The notes under the pieces were generated by a model. The model was not told the origin of the DNA. It saw only the letters and a program-made list of their open reading frames with translations, and did no database searches. Shown one piece after another: positions 14,966 through 23,009 of a DNA stretch of 47,511 nucleotides. The DNA is from a virus. The stretch lies in the IMG/VR virus record IMGVR_UViG_3300046352_000049, positions 1 to 47,511 of that record; one strand, written 5' to 3'. The translations under genes and the position numbers were made by a program. Position 1 is the first letter of the stretch; each line of letters starts with the position of its first letter.

Positions 14966-15330
14966 CATATCAACTAGGTCAACGATCTCTTGATCGAATG
15001 AAAGGTGTTGATGCCGATTTAGTACGTGTCATTAAACGTGCTATTGAGATTACACCTATTGACTTTACAGTTCTTGAAGGTATTCGTACTCTTGATCGTC
15101 AAAAAGAGATTATGGCTGCAGGTTTTACTCAAACAATGAAGAGTAAGCATTTAATAGGCCGTGCAGTTGATCTAGGTGCCCTTAAAGACGGTGTAATTAC
15201 CTGGGATAAGCAACCCTACGTTGACATCTCAAAAGCTGTTAAACAGGCCGCAAATGAGCTTGGTGTATCTATCCGCTGGGGCGGAGACTTCAAGAGCTTC
15301 TTTGATGGCCCTCACTATGAACTAATGTAA
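14962..15330 (+). CDS. Endolysin, M15 (VanY/L-Ala-D-Glu type) peptidase
   Basis: A 122-residue peptidoglycan peptidase. Zinc ligands are visible in SKHLIGRAVDLG (His63, Asp70) and GPHYEL (His118), with the catalytic Glu120. FTVLEGIRTLDRQ before them is also typical. Length and motif order match single-domain phage endolysins that cut the peptide bridge of the wall. It has no signal peptide, so release needs the holin encoded just upstream. Its ATG overlaps the holin stop by four bases and its stop overlaps the next start by one. Confidence 0.9.
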   Translation: MTYQLGQRSLDRMKGVDADLVRVIKRAIEITPIDFTVLEGIRTLDRQKEIMAAGFTQTMKSKHLIGRAVDLGALKDGVITWDKQPYVDISKAVKQAANELGVSIRWGGDFKSFFDGPHYELM

Positions 15331-15596
15331 TGGCAACTAAAAAAGATTCACGACTTGCAAGTGCAGGCGTATCAGGTTATAACAAACCTAAAGCAACCCC
15401 TAGTCATCCTACCAAGAGTCACGTAGTTGTGGCTAAAGAAGGTGACAAAGTTAAAACTATTCGTTTTGGTCAAAAAGGGGTTAAAGGCTCTCCTGATGGT
15501 TCAGCACGTAACGAAGCATTTAAAGCTCGACATGCTAAGAACATTGCCAAAGGTAAAATGTCTGCAGCCTATTGGGCCGATAAGGTTAAATGGTAA
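15330..15596 (+). CDS. Small basic phage protein, 88 aa
   Basis: Lysine-rich protein with KTIRFGQKGVKGSPDGSARNEAFKARHAKNI followed by AAYWADKVKW. The RFG...ARNEAFKARHA...YWADKVKW pattern is found in many phages next to terminase or portal genes, but its role is not known. No membrane segment. It lies between the endolysin and terminase genes with one-base overlaps and is probably a virion or DNA-packaging accessory. Confidence 0.8.
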   Translation: MATKKDSRLASAGVSGYNKPKATPSHPTKSHVVVAKEGDKVKTIRFGQKGVKGSPDGSARNEAFKARHAKNIAKGKMSAAYWADKVKW

Positions 15597-16099
15597 TGGA
15601 AGATAAACGATCTCTCATGCTCGACAGCATGGGTAAGTATCGTACTCAGTCATTGTTCCTTGAACTAGGATATGGTGATGAAGCGGTCTTCACATTGAAG
15701 GATATTGACCATTCTCTTAACGATAAATCTTATGTTTCGTTGAAGAGGTTGTATCTGGAATGTGAAGACCCAACTGAATACGAATTTGCTACACAGCATT
15801 TGCTTGGATGGAAACATTGGCAACGTCTGTGTGAAAATAAAATATTGCGAAAGCATATTGATGAATGGCGTGATGAGCTGGAGGTAAAGCTTCGTTCACA
15901 AGCCATCCTAGAAGCGATTAAACAGGCTCGTAACGGTACATTTCAAGCTGCTAAATGGGTAGCTGACCGTGGCTGGTCTACGCGTGCTGCAGGACGTCCT
16001 AGTAAAGCTGATGTTGAACATGAAAAGAAAATCATGGCTCGCATTGACAGCGAATACGGGGAAGACGTAGTGCGTATGTTCCAACAGAAACAAGGATAA
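15596..16099 (+). CDS. Terminase small subunit
   Basis: About 167 residues from the ATG that overlaps the previous stop (TAATG); an ATG two codons upstream is possible. Helical, with HWQRLCENKILRKHIDEWRDELEVKLRSQAI in the middle and AARAAGRPSKAD-like RAAGRPSKADVEHEKKI near the C-terminus, the usual end of small terminase subunits. It should recognise phage DNA and hand it to the large subunit, encoded four bases downstream. The assignment rests on position and C-terminal pattern. Confidence 0.8.
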   Translation: MEDKRSLMLDSMGKYRTQSLFLELGYGDEAVFTLKDIDHSLNDKSYVSLKRLYLECEDPTEYEFATQHLLGWKHWQRLCENKILRKHIDEWRDELEVKLRSQAILEAIKQARNGTFQAAKWVADRGWSTRAAGRPSKADVEHEKKIMARIDSEYGEDVVRMFQQKQG

Positions 16100-16102
16100 T
16101 AC

Positions 16103-17713
16103 ATGGCATCGGAAGATGAGGTTTGGCGTAAACAAGCTGCATTGAAACTAGAGAAAATGCCTGAAGAGGCTAAACAGATTCGTGAAACAGCAATCAACGA
16201 CCTCTTCTTCTTTGCTCGTCTAGTTAATCCAGGATATGTCTACGGAGATATTCATAAAGAACTCTTCGTATGGATGCAAGAGTATAGTCTATACGGTCAA
16301 GGCCATGGGCAGTCCACTAACAAGCTCATTATGCTCCCTCGTGCTCACCTGAAGAGTCACATGGTTGCTACATGGGCTGCATGGATTATCACTCGCCATC
16401 CAGAAGTAACATGTCTATACGTTTCTGCTACAGCTGAGCTGGCAGAGACGCAGCTTTATGCTATTCAAAATATCTTAGCAAGTATAGTGTATCAGCGGTA
16501 TTTCCCTGAGTATATTAACCCGCAAGAGGGTAAGCGAGAAAAATGGAGCCAACGTAAGTTTACAATTGACCATGTTAAACGTAAACAAGAAGGTATTCGT
16601 GATGCAACAGTGTCTACTGCCGGGTTGACAACTAACACAACTGGCTGGCACGCTGACATCATTATTGCTGACGACTTGGTTGTTCCAGAAAATGCTTACA
16701 CTGAAGACGGTCGTGATGGAGTTATGAAGAAAAGCTCCCAGTTCACTTCTATCCGAAATGCTGGTGGATTTACAATGGCATGTGGCACCCGCTATCATCC
16801 GTCTGATGTATATGCTACTTGGAGAGCCCAGGAATACGATGTATTCAATGACACTGGCGATATTGTAAACAGAGAAAAAGTTTGGGAAATGAAAGAATAT
16901 GCTGTGGAAACAGATGGTATTTTCTTGTGGCCCAAAGCTATGCGTTCAGATAAGAAGTTCTTCGGATTCGATGCACAGGTACTCGCACGGATTAGAGCTG
17001 AATATTCTGACCGTGTACAATTCTATGCACAGTATTACAACGATCCCAACGATCCAGGTTCCAATCGAATTGACCGCGAACGATTTCAATATTACGACAA
17101 GAAGTTTATTCGACAAGAGAACGGTAGTTGGTATTTTAAACGTAAACGTCTAAACGTCTATGCTGCTATTGACTTTGCTTTCAGTTTAAGCAAGAAGTCA
17201 GACAATACTGCTATTGTAGTGATCGGTGTAGATGAAGACAATAATATTTACGTGTTGGATATTGCAGTGTTCAAGAGCGATAAGATTAGTGAGTATTTTA
17301 ATCAACTTGCTGGCTTACATTCTAAATGGGAATTCAAGAAGCTACGGGCTGAAGTGACTGTTGCACAAGCAGTTATTGTTCGTGACTTGAAAGATAAGCT
17401 ACGTGAAGAAGGGATGACCCTCTCTATTGATGAGCATCGTCCTACACGTAATGAAGGTACTAAAGCTGAGCGTATTGCTTCTGCTTTGGAACACCGATAT
17501 GAAAACCAATCTATTTGGCACTTTAAAGGGGGCTACATCGACATGCTTGAGGAAGAACTTATCCTAGCACGTCCAGCCCACGATGACATTAAAGATGCCC
17601 TTGCAAGCGCTGTAGAGATTGCAGTAAAGCCCAAACGTACTCGTGAGCTAGAAGATGGCTATACGAACGTTGTTCAGTTTAATTCTCGTTTCGGCGGGGT
17701 CCGTTTTAGGTAA
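16103..17713 (+). CDS. Terminase large subunit
   Basis: A 536-residue packaging motor. The ATPase half has the Walker A-like PRAHLKSH (79-86), CLYVSATAELAE and Walker B IIIADD (186-191). The nuclease half has AAIDFAFSLSKKSDNTAIVVIG (first acidic residue) and HDDIKDALASAVEIA near the C-terminus. The order and spacing are those of T7-like and other podovirus TerL proteins. It translocates genome into the procapsid through the portal encoded next and cuts it. The packaging type (pac or direct terminal repeats) cannot be told from the protein. Confidence 0.93.
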   Translation: MASEDEVWRKQAALKLEKMPEEAKQIRETAINDLFFFARLVNPGYVYGDIHKELFVWMQEYSLYGQGHGQSTNKLIMLPRAHLKSHMVATWAAWIITRHPEVTCLYVSATAELAETQLYAIQNILASIVYQRYFPEYINPQEGKREKWSQRKFTIDHVKRKQEGIRDATVSTAGLTTNTTGWHADIIIADDLVVPENAYTEDGRDGVMKKSSQFTSIRNAGGFTMACGTRYHPSDVYATWRAQEYDVFNDTGDIVNREKVWEMKEYAVETDGIFLWPKAMRSDKKFFGFDAQVLARIRAEYSDRVQFYAQYYNDPNDPGSNRIDRERFQYYDKKFIRQENGSWYFKRKRLNVYAAIDFAFSLSKKSDNTAIVVIGVDEDNNIYVLDIAVFKSDKISEYFNQLAGLHSKWEFKKLRAEVTVAQAVIVRDLKDKLREEGMTLSIDEHRPTRNEGTKAERIASALEHRYENQSIWHFKGGYIDMLEEELILARPAHDDIKDALASAVEIAVKPKRTRELEDGYTNVVQFNSRFGGVRFR

Positions 17714-17716
17714 ATA

Positions 17717-19462
17717 ATGGCAAGTAAACCACTAGAAATTACATCAATGTTTGGCCGAGATAATGAAGCCAAATACATTGCTCATACATGGCATACATAC
17801 AACACACAGCGACAACCTAAGCTTGAGCTTTGGAAAGAGCTTCGTAATTATGTGTTTGCTACCGATACAACCACTACTACTAACAAAACACTGCCTTGGA
17901 AGAACAGCACTACGCTGCCTAAGTTGTGTCAGATTCGTGACAACCTTCACTCCAATTACATCTCTGCACTGTTCCCTAACGATGAGTGGCTGCAGTGGGA
18001 AGGCTACAACGCGGATGCGGCTGTAAAAGACAAAGCATTGGCCATTGAAGCATACATGTCTAACAAGACACGAGAAAGCCATTTCAGGACCGAAATGAGC
18101 AAATGCTTGTATGACTATATCGACTATGGAAATAGCTTCGCTACGGTCGATTTTGAGGCTTCCTACCGCACTGATGACAAAGGGTATAAGACTCCGCAGT
18201 ACATTGGGCCTCGTTTGCGTCGTATTAGTCCTTTGGATATTGTTTTCAACCCATTGGCACAAACATTCAAAGAATCATTTAAAATCATTCGTTATGTTAA
18301 ACCTATTGGTGAACTTAAGCGGATGGCTGATTCCGAACCAGATAACGCATATCTGAAAGAAGCTCTTGCTAAACGCAATGAGATGGTGAAGTATGCCAAT
18401 GCATATGGTGTTGAAGACGGTGATAAATCTGATGCCATGCAAGTGGATGGTTTTGGTAATTACAACGAATATCTGCAGAGTGGTTATTTTGAAATGCTCA
18501 TCTTCTACGGTGACATTCATAATCAGGAAACTGGTGAACTGCAAGTAGGTCGTACCATCACTGTTATTGACCGTATGTTTGTCATTAACAACTCTCCGTA
18601 TCCTTCGTGGCTGGGGCATTCTCCGGTGTACCATGTAGGGTGGCGTACCCGACCTGATAATCTCTGGTCTATGGGGCCTTTAGAGAACTTGGTGGGCATG
18701 CAATACCGCATTGACCATCTGGAGAACTTGAAAGCAGATGCCATGGACTTGGCAGTGCTTCCTCCTTTGGTTATCTCAGGTGAAGTGGAAGCATTCAAAT
18801 ATGGTCCAGGTGAAGAGATTCACATTGATGAGAATGGAAGCGTAACCGAACTTGCTCGTAACGTCCAATGGGTGATTACAGCTGAGCAAGGTATTGACAA
18901 GCTTGAGATGCGAATGGAACAATACGCTGGTGCTCCACGAGAGGCTATGGGTATTCGTTCTGCAGGTGAGAAAACAGCTTTTGAAATCCAACAGCTGCAG
19001 AATGCCGCAGGACGTATCTTTCAAGAGAAGATTACTACATTCGAGATTGAATTACTGGAACCTATTCTTAACGCTATGTTGGAGACAGGACGCCGTAATT
19101 TGGATCAAGTAGATGTTATCCGTGTCATCAATAACGACTTGGGTGTTAAACAATTTATCAACATCACTAAAGACGATATTACCGCCTCCGGTATTCTTCG
19201 TCCTATTGGTGCTAGACATTTTGCAGCTCAAGCTCAGATGGTACAGAACTTGACACAGTTGTCTAATACACAAATCTGGCCTCAAATCTCTGCTCACATT
19301 AGTTCTATCGAACTAGCTAAGATGGTTGAGGATTTGCTTAATATTAACCGCTTTAAGTTGGTACGTCCTAACGTAGCAATCTTTGAACAACAAGAAACTC
19401 AACGACTTGCTGGACAAGCTCAAGAAGACTTGATGGTTGAACAATCAATGCCTGTTGCATAA
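17717..19462 (+). CDS. Portal (head-tail connector) protein
   Basis: A 581-residue protein with the podovirus connector pattern: LPWKNSTTLPKLCQIRDNLHSNYISALFP near the start, GPLENLVGMQYRIDHLENLKADAMDL in the middle, and a long helix region with REAMGIRSAGEKTAFEIQQLQNAAGRIFQEK. It forms the ring at the capsid vertex through which DNA is packed and ejected. It comes straight after the large terminase gene and overlaps the following gene by one base. Length is normal for the family. Confidence 0.92.
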   Translation: MASKPLEITSMFGRDNEAKYIAHTWHTYNTQRQPKLELWKELRNYVFATDTTTTTNKTLPWKNSTTLPKLCQIRDNLHSNYISALFPNDEWLQWEGYNADAAVKDKALAIEAYMSNKTRESHFRTEMSKCLYDYIDYGNSFATVDFEASYRTDDKGYKTPQYIGPRLRRISPLDIVFNPLAQTFKESFKIIRYVKPIGELKRMADSEPDNAYLKEALAKRNEMVKYANAYGVEDGDKSDAMQVDGFGNYNEYLQSGYFEMLIFYGDIHNQETGELQVGRTITVIDRMFVINNSPYPSWLGHSPVYHVGWRTRPDNLWSMGPLENLVGMQYRIDHLENLKADAMDLAVLPPLVISGEVEAFKYGPGEEIHIDENGSVTELARNVQWVITAEQGIDKLEMRMEQYAGAPREAMGIRSAGEKTAFEIQQLQNAAGRIFQEKITTFEIELLEPILNAMLETGRRNLDQVDVIRVINNDLGVKQFINITKDDITASGILRPIGARHFAAQAQMVQNLTQLSNTQIWPQISAHISSIELAKMVEDLLNINRFKLVRPNVAIFEQQETQRLAGQAQEDLMVEQSMPVA

Positions 19463-19722
19463 TGAAAACTATTCTAACTAAAGGGTTAGACGACAAGAGA
19501 GCTGAAGAATTAGTTTCCGACTTTAAAGCTTCAGCTTTCCTTCGTGAACGCCTCTCGGCTATTTTATCTGATAAAGTTGATGCGTTACGAAGAGAAGTAC
19601 GTACTAAAACGAAGTATGAATCGCCCTCCTGGGCGTATGTACAAGCTGACTATATCGGTTACGAAAGAGCCATTTACGAAGTTATTTCACTAATTTCTTC
19701 AAATTCTGGTGAAAAAGACTGA
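19462..19722 (+). CDS. Hypothetical protein, 86 aa, after portal
   Basis: Helical soluble protein with FKASAFLRERLSAILSDKVDALRREV and a C-terminal ADYIGYERAIYEVISLI. A protein of this size and place, between portal and scaffold, is common in podoviruses but has no assigned function. It starts on the last base of the portal gene. It is the last gene before the gap holding the hairpin element and tRNA. Confidence 0.7.
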   Translation: MKTILTKGLDDKRAEELVSDFKASAFLRERLSAILSDKVDALRREVRTKTKYESPSWAYVQADYIGYERAIYEVISLISSNSGEKD

Positions 19723-19723
19723 A

Positions 19724-19824
19724 ATTTGGGGTATTAGCTTACACAAGCAAAGTAAGTAAGTATACTTAATCAGTGAACGTAGTGAACGATTAAGGATATA
19801 GTTAGTATTTAATACTAATATACT
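19724..19824. repeat. Intergenic hairpin element, copy 2
   Basis: TTTGGGGTAT, AGCTTACA, GTAAGTATA, a perfect CTTAATC/GATTAAG stem (19765-19771 with 19788-19794) around AGTGAACGTAGTGAAC, then ATACTAATATACT. It has the same parts and order as 7760-7851. Here it precedes the tRNA and scaffold genes, so a promoter or RNA processing role for that block is plausible. Confidence 0.6.
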
Positions 19825-19841
19825 TATGTAGTAAGTTACAT

Positions 19842-19917
19842 TGGCATATAGCTCAGACGGTAGAGCGCATGACTGTTAATCATGATGTCCTTGGTTCGAC
19901 CCCAAGTTTGCCAGCCA
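19842..19917 (+). tRNA. tRNA-Asn (anticodon GTT), CCA encoded
   Basis: Complete cloverleaf. The acceptor TGGCATA pairs with TTTGCCA with one T-T mismatch; the D arm is GCTC/GAGC. The anticodon arm CATGA-CTGTTAA-TCATG places GTT in the loop, and the T arm is CTTGG-TTCGACC-CCAAG. Discriminator G and CCA are encoded. U1-A72 with G73 is the usual identity pattern of bacterial tRNA-Asn. It is the only tRNA I found. It sits in the gap before the scaffold gene and would be transcribed with the structural genes, needing processing from the mRNA. Confidence 0.93.
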
Positions 19918-19945
19918 ATTTTTATACGTATAGGAATTCAAATCA

Positions 19946-20770
19946 GTGTCAGACCAGACCTCGATTTTCAATAATCAAAATCCTCCACCCGGAGACAATC
20001 AAAACAACGGCGGTAGCAATACGCCACCCGGTAGTAACAATGACCCTCTAGGCAACCTCCTAGCCGGTATTAAGAACGACCGTGGAGAGCAGAAGTACAA
20101 ATCAGTTGAAGACGCTCTTAACGCTCTGAAGCATTCTCAGGACTATATTCCACAGCTAAGCGATAAACTTCGGCAGCAGGAACAGGAACTCGCAGAAGCT
20201 AAAGCAGCAGCAGCTAAGATCACTGAACTGGAACGTACTCTACAAACTCTCACTCAGAATAACACACCTCCTGCATCTACCCCACCGGTTCCAGCAGGAT
20301 TGTCAAAAGAGGAAATTGCGGAACTCATTTCTAACACTCTGACTACGCAACAGCATGCTGCTGTCGCTAAAGAGAACTTAGGCAAGGTTGTCACCACACT
20401 TACAAAGTCGTTCGGTGATAAGGCTGAAGAAGTCTTTTACAACAAAGCTAAAGAACTCGGTATGTCGATCGTAGAGATCAATTCTCTTGCGGCTAAGTCT
20501 CCTCAAGCAGCTTTCAAGCTCTTGGGTCTTGACGGCTCTCCTAGTACCTCTAGCGCCCCTAATAGCGGCTCTATCAACACTGGAGGGTTCCAGCCTCGGC
20601 AAGATTCATTCGTCGGTAAAAACTCTAAACCTACACTCATTGGTGCTACAACTGCTGATTTGCGTGAAGAAACACATAATGCTAAGCGTATGGTGGATGA
20701 GTTGCATACTCAAGGACTCTCAGTCCATGATCTTACCGATCCGAAGGTATATTTCAAACATTTTAAGTAA
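19946..20770 (+). CDS. Capsid scaffold protein
   Basis: A 274-residue protein starting at GTG (AGGA eleven bases ahead). The N-terminus is disordered and rich in Asn, Gly and Pro. A coiled coil follows (LSDKLRQQEQELAEAKAAAAKITELERTL, about 65-95), then a Pro-rich linker and a helical C-terminus ending LTDPKVYFKHFK. Composition, size and place directly before the capsid gene are those of podovirus scaffold proteins, which shape the procapsid and leave before DNA fills it. No protease motif seen. Confidence 0.85.
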   Translation: MSDQTSIFNNQNPPPGDNQNNGGSNTPPGSNNDPLGNLLAGIKNDRGEQKYKSVEDALNALKHSQDYIPQLSDKLRQQEQELAEAKAAAAKITELERTLQTLTQNNTPPASTPPVPAGLSKEEIAELISNTLTTQQHAAVAKENLGKVVTTLTKSFGDKAEEVFYNKAKELGMSIVEINSLAAKSPQAAFKLLGLDGSPSTSSAPNSGSINTGGFQPRQDSFVGKNSKPTLIGATTADLREETHNAKRMVDELHTQGLSVHDLTDPKVYFKHFK

Positions 20771-20779
20771 GGATAAACA

Positions 20780-21721
20780 ATGTCTCAAAATCGTGGCAAC
20801 TCTGCTGCCTTTATCGAAGCCGAACAGTATTCGGCCTTCATTCTCCGCAACCTGCAAGATGGTTTGCTCCCAGGTGTAATGTATCGTAACGTGTCTGACT
20901 TCGGTTCGGGCACTACTCTGCATATCAAAACCGTTGGTACTGTCACTATTCAAGACGGTGCTGAAGAAGTCGCATTCGACTACACTCCTATCGAATCGGG
21001 TGAAGTGACTCTGACCATTACTGACTACGTTGGTGATGCTTGGTACGTTACTGATCAGTTGCGTGAAGACGGTGCTCAAGTTGAAGCTCTGATGTCGGCT
21101 CGCTCTAGCGAATCCACTCGTGCCATCCAAGAAATCTTCGAGACACGTTTCCTGCGTAAGGCTAACACCTCGCAGACTAACGCTGGTGCTAACTTGGTGA
21201 ACGGCTTCGCTCACCGTATTGCTTCGGCTGAAGTGAACAACGTTATTGCTCTGGGTCACTTCATCTCCATGAAGCTGGCTTTCGACAAAGCTAACGTTCC
21301 TATGGCTGGTCGCGTTGCCATCGTTGATCCTGTGGTTGCTGCCACTTTGGACAAGCTGGTGACCATTGGTCGTGACGTGACTCCTTTCGGTGCTCAGATT
21401 CTGCAGAACGGCTTCGACCGTGACCACCAGTTCCTGATGAATCTGTATGGCTGGAACATCATCACCTCTAACCGCCTTGACACTGGCACCTTCTCCGATG
21501 GCACCACTAACGTGTCTAACGCAGTTGCTAACGTGTTCATGAGCGTTGCTGATGACAACACCAAGCCTGTGATGGCTGCATGGCGTCGTATGCCTAAGGT
21601 TGAAGGCGAGCGTAACAAAGACCTGCGCCGTGACGAATTCGTTACTTCGGCTCGTTGGGGCTTCGGTACACAGCGCGTCGATACCTTGGGTATTGTGATT
21701 ACCTCTGCTGTCAATAGCTGA
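20780..21721 (+). CDS. Major capsid protein
   Basis: A 313-residue protein with AAGGATAAAC before its ATG. HK97-fold features seen: an N-terminal arm (SAAFIEAEQYSAFILRNLQDGLLPGVMYRNVSDFGSGTTLHIKTVG), a P-domain helix region (MSARSSESTRAIQEIFETRFLRKA) and GRVAIVDPVVAATLDKLV. The C-terminus is WGFGTQRVDTLGIVITSAVNS. Its codons are visibly biased to C-ending and CTG/ATC/TTC/AAC forms compared with neighbours, as expected for the most abundant virion protein. It follows the scaffold gene and is followed by a hairpin that may partly end transcription. Confidence 0.92.
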   Translation: MSQNRGNSAAFIEAEQYSAFILRNLQDGLLPGVMYRNVSDFGSGTTLHIKTVGTVTIQDGAEEVAFDYTPIESGEVTLTITDYVGDAWYVTDQLREDGAQVEALMSARSSESTRAIQEIFETRFLRKANTSQTNAGANLVNGFAHRIASAEVNNVIALGHFISMKLAFDKANVPMAGRVAIVDPVVAATLDKLVTIGRDVTPFGAQILQNGFDRDHQFLMNLYGWNIITSNRLDTGTFSDGTTNVSNAVANVFMSVADDNTKPVMAAWRRMPKVEGERNKDLRRDEFVTSARWGFGTQRVDTLGIVITSAVNS

Positions 21722-21733
21722 TAGATAACACGG

Positions 21734-21768
21734 CTCCTGCCTCTACGAGAGTACGCAGGAGTTCTTCT
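21734..21768 (+). terminator. Weak terminator or processing hairpin after the capsid gene
   Basis: CTCCTGC pairs with GCAGGAG (seven bases) around a loop with a smaller CTC/GAG pair, followed by TTCTTCT. The T stretch is imperfect, so it may attenuate or stabilise the capsid mRNA rather than end it. Confidence 0.55.
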
Positions 21769-21787
21769 GAATACATAAGGATATATA

Positions 21788-22267
21788 ATGACATTTAAAA
21801 ATAACGCAGGCATTGGCGTGTTCCAGAACTACGGTAAGCGTGATACTGGTAATGCAGTGGGTCTTGAGCAAGGTACTAATTCGGGTTTCCGTCTGAGTGT
21901 TAACTTGACTGGTCAGATGTTGAACGATGGTTTCGTTCCTCCTGTCGTAGTGCCTAAGGGTGCTTTGTTCCGTTCCGCTACATTGCGTGTGGATGAAGCC
22001 TTTGCTTTGGGTGGTACATCTCCTACCATTCGTATCGGTGCTGCTGGCTCTATTGCCACTAACGGTGTGGTGATTACTGAAGCGCAAGCTGAAACTGTTG
22101 GTACTAAGGCTTTGGCCGCTGGTGCTGGTCAGTGGGCTTTCGATTCTACCACTGGCACTACTGCTGCTGCTAAAGTGGCTATCGACATGGGTGGTACTAG
22201 CCCTACATCGACTAACGGCGGTAAAGCTGTTCTCGTGCTTGAATTCTTCAATAAGGCCAAGGCCTGA
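21788..22267 (+). CDS. Capsid decoration / minor head protein
   Basis: A 159-residue protein with AAGGATATATA before the ATG. It is rich in Gly, Thr, Ala and Val with short beta-like stretches (FRLSVNLTGQMLNDG, VVVPKGALFRSATLRVDEAFALGG, GGKAVLVLEFFNKAKA). No catalytic motif. Highly expressed type codon use and the place between the capsid gene and a strong terminator suggest an abundant outer-capsid protein. Confidence 0.7.
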   Translation: MTFKNNAGIGVFQNYGKRDTGNAVGLEQGTNSGFRLSVNLTGQMLNDGFVPPVVVPKGALFRSATLRVDEAFALGGTSPTIRIGAAGSIATNGVVITEAQAETVGTKALAAGAGQWAFDSTTGTTAAAKVAIDMGGTSPTSTNGGKAVLVLEFFNKAKA

Positions 22268-22277
22268 AGCACACACT

Positions 22278-22301
22278 AAAGGAGCTTCGGCTCCTTTTTT
22301 T
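22278..22301 (+). terminator. Rho-independent terminator after the capsid genes
   Basis: AAGGAGC-TTCG-GCTCCTT, a perfect seven-base stem with the very stable TTCG loop, followed by seven T. It would end most transcripts of the capsid and decoration genes, leaving less for the tail genes downstream, as in T7. Confidence 0.92.
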
Positions 22302-22331
22302 GTTTGTACTTAAGAAAGCGAGGAAAATAAA

Positions 22332-23009
22332 ATAGCTATTCAACATAAAAATATTCCCGACGCTGAACTTCACGAATCCAAAGGAGTAGCTGGTGCTATT
22401 TCTAACACTGCCTATTTCGCTAATGGTGCAGGCTCTGGTTCGTTTAAGAAGGTTGGCTCTGAGACGTTTAAAGGTCTATCTGGTGATGGTGGTGTAGCAC
22501 GTCTGAAGATTGTTACAGACGGGGCGGATGGTTTTGATTTGTATCGTGATTATGCATTTGGTAAAATGCACATTACAAATAACGCAACCCCTTTTGCTCT
22601 GGCTGCTGCTGCTGATCCTACATTGAATACATCCAGTCAATATGTGTTGTTGACAGGTTCGGGGGCTCCGTTTGCTAACGGGACAGGAGATGGTGTAGAG
22701 TTTTCTACTAACAGACTTACTGTTGGTTATGCAGGTATTTATGATTTGAACTTCTGGGCATGTTTGACAGGATTCCCTAGTAATACGGCTAAAGTAGCAA
22801 TGAAGTTTCGTATCAATGGTACAACATTCTCTAGCATGAAGGTTGTAACTAAATCGAATTCTAACGGTGATGATGGTATTTTTGCTGCTAGTGATTTTAT
22901 TCAACTCGCTGCAAACGACTATATTCAGCTATATATTGCCTCAGATGTTACAGGTAACGTTGTGATTAACAACTCAGCCCTTACAATGAAAATGATTAAG
23001 GCACTCTAA
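22332..23009 (+). CDS. Head fibre or decoration protein with apparent AUA start
   Basis: Reading back in frame from the clear 3' part gives an N-terminus AIQHKNIPDAELHESKGVAG preceded by an ATA codon, with GAGGAAA seven bases ahead and an in-frame TAA seven codons further up. There is no ATG, GTG or TTG between. Similar phage proteins begin MAIQHKxIPDAxLHExKGV, so ATA occupies the place of the start ATG. The first ordinary start, a TTG 69 codons later, would discard that conserved N-terminus. The body is Gly/Ala-rich, then beta-rich (AGIYDLNFWACLTGF, TAKVAMKFRINGTTF, NDYIQLYIASDVTGNVVINNS), a C1q/TNF-like jelly-roll pattern. It is probably displayed on the virion surface. The ATA could be a genuine rare start or a base error. 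Confidence 0.75.
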   Translation: MAIQHKNIPDAELHESKGVAGAISNTAYFANGAGSGSFKKVGSETFKGLSGDGGVARLKIVTDGADGFDLYRDYAFGKMHITNNATPFALAAAADPTLNTSSQYVLLTGSGAPFANGTGDGVEFSTNRLTVGYAGIYDLNFWACLTGFPSNTAKVAMKFRINGTTFSSMKVVTKSNSNGDDGIFAASDFIQLAANDYIQLYIASDVTGNVVINNSALTMKMIKAL

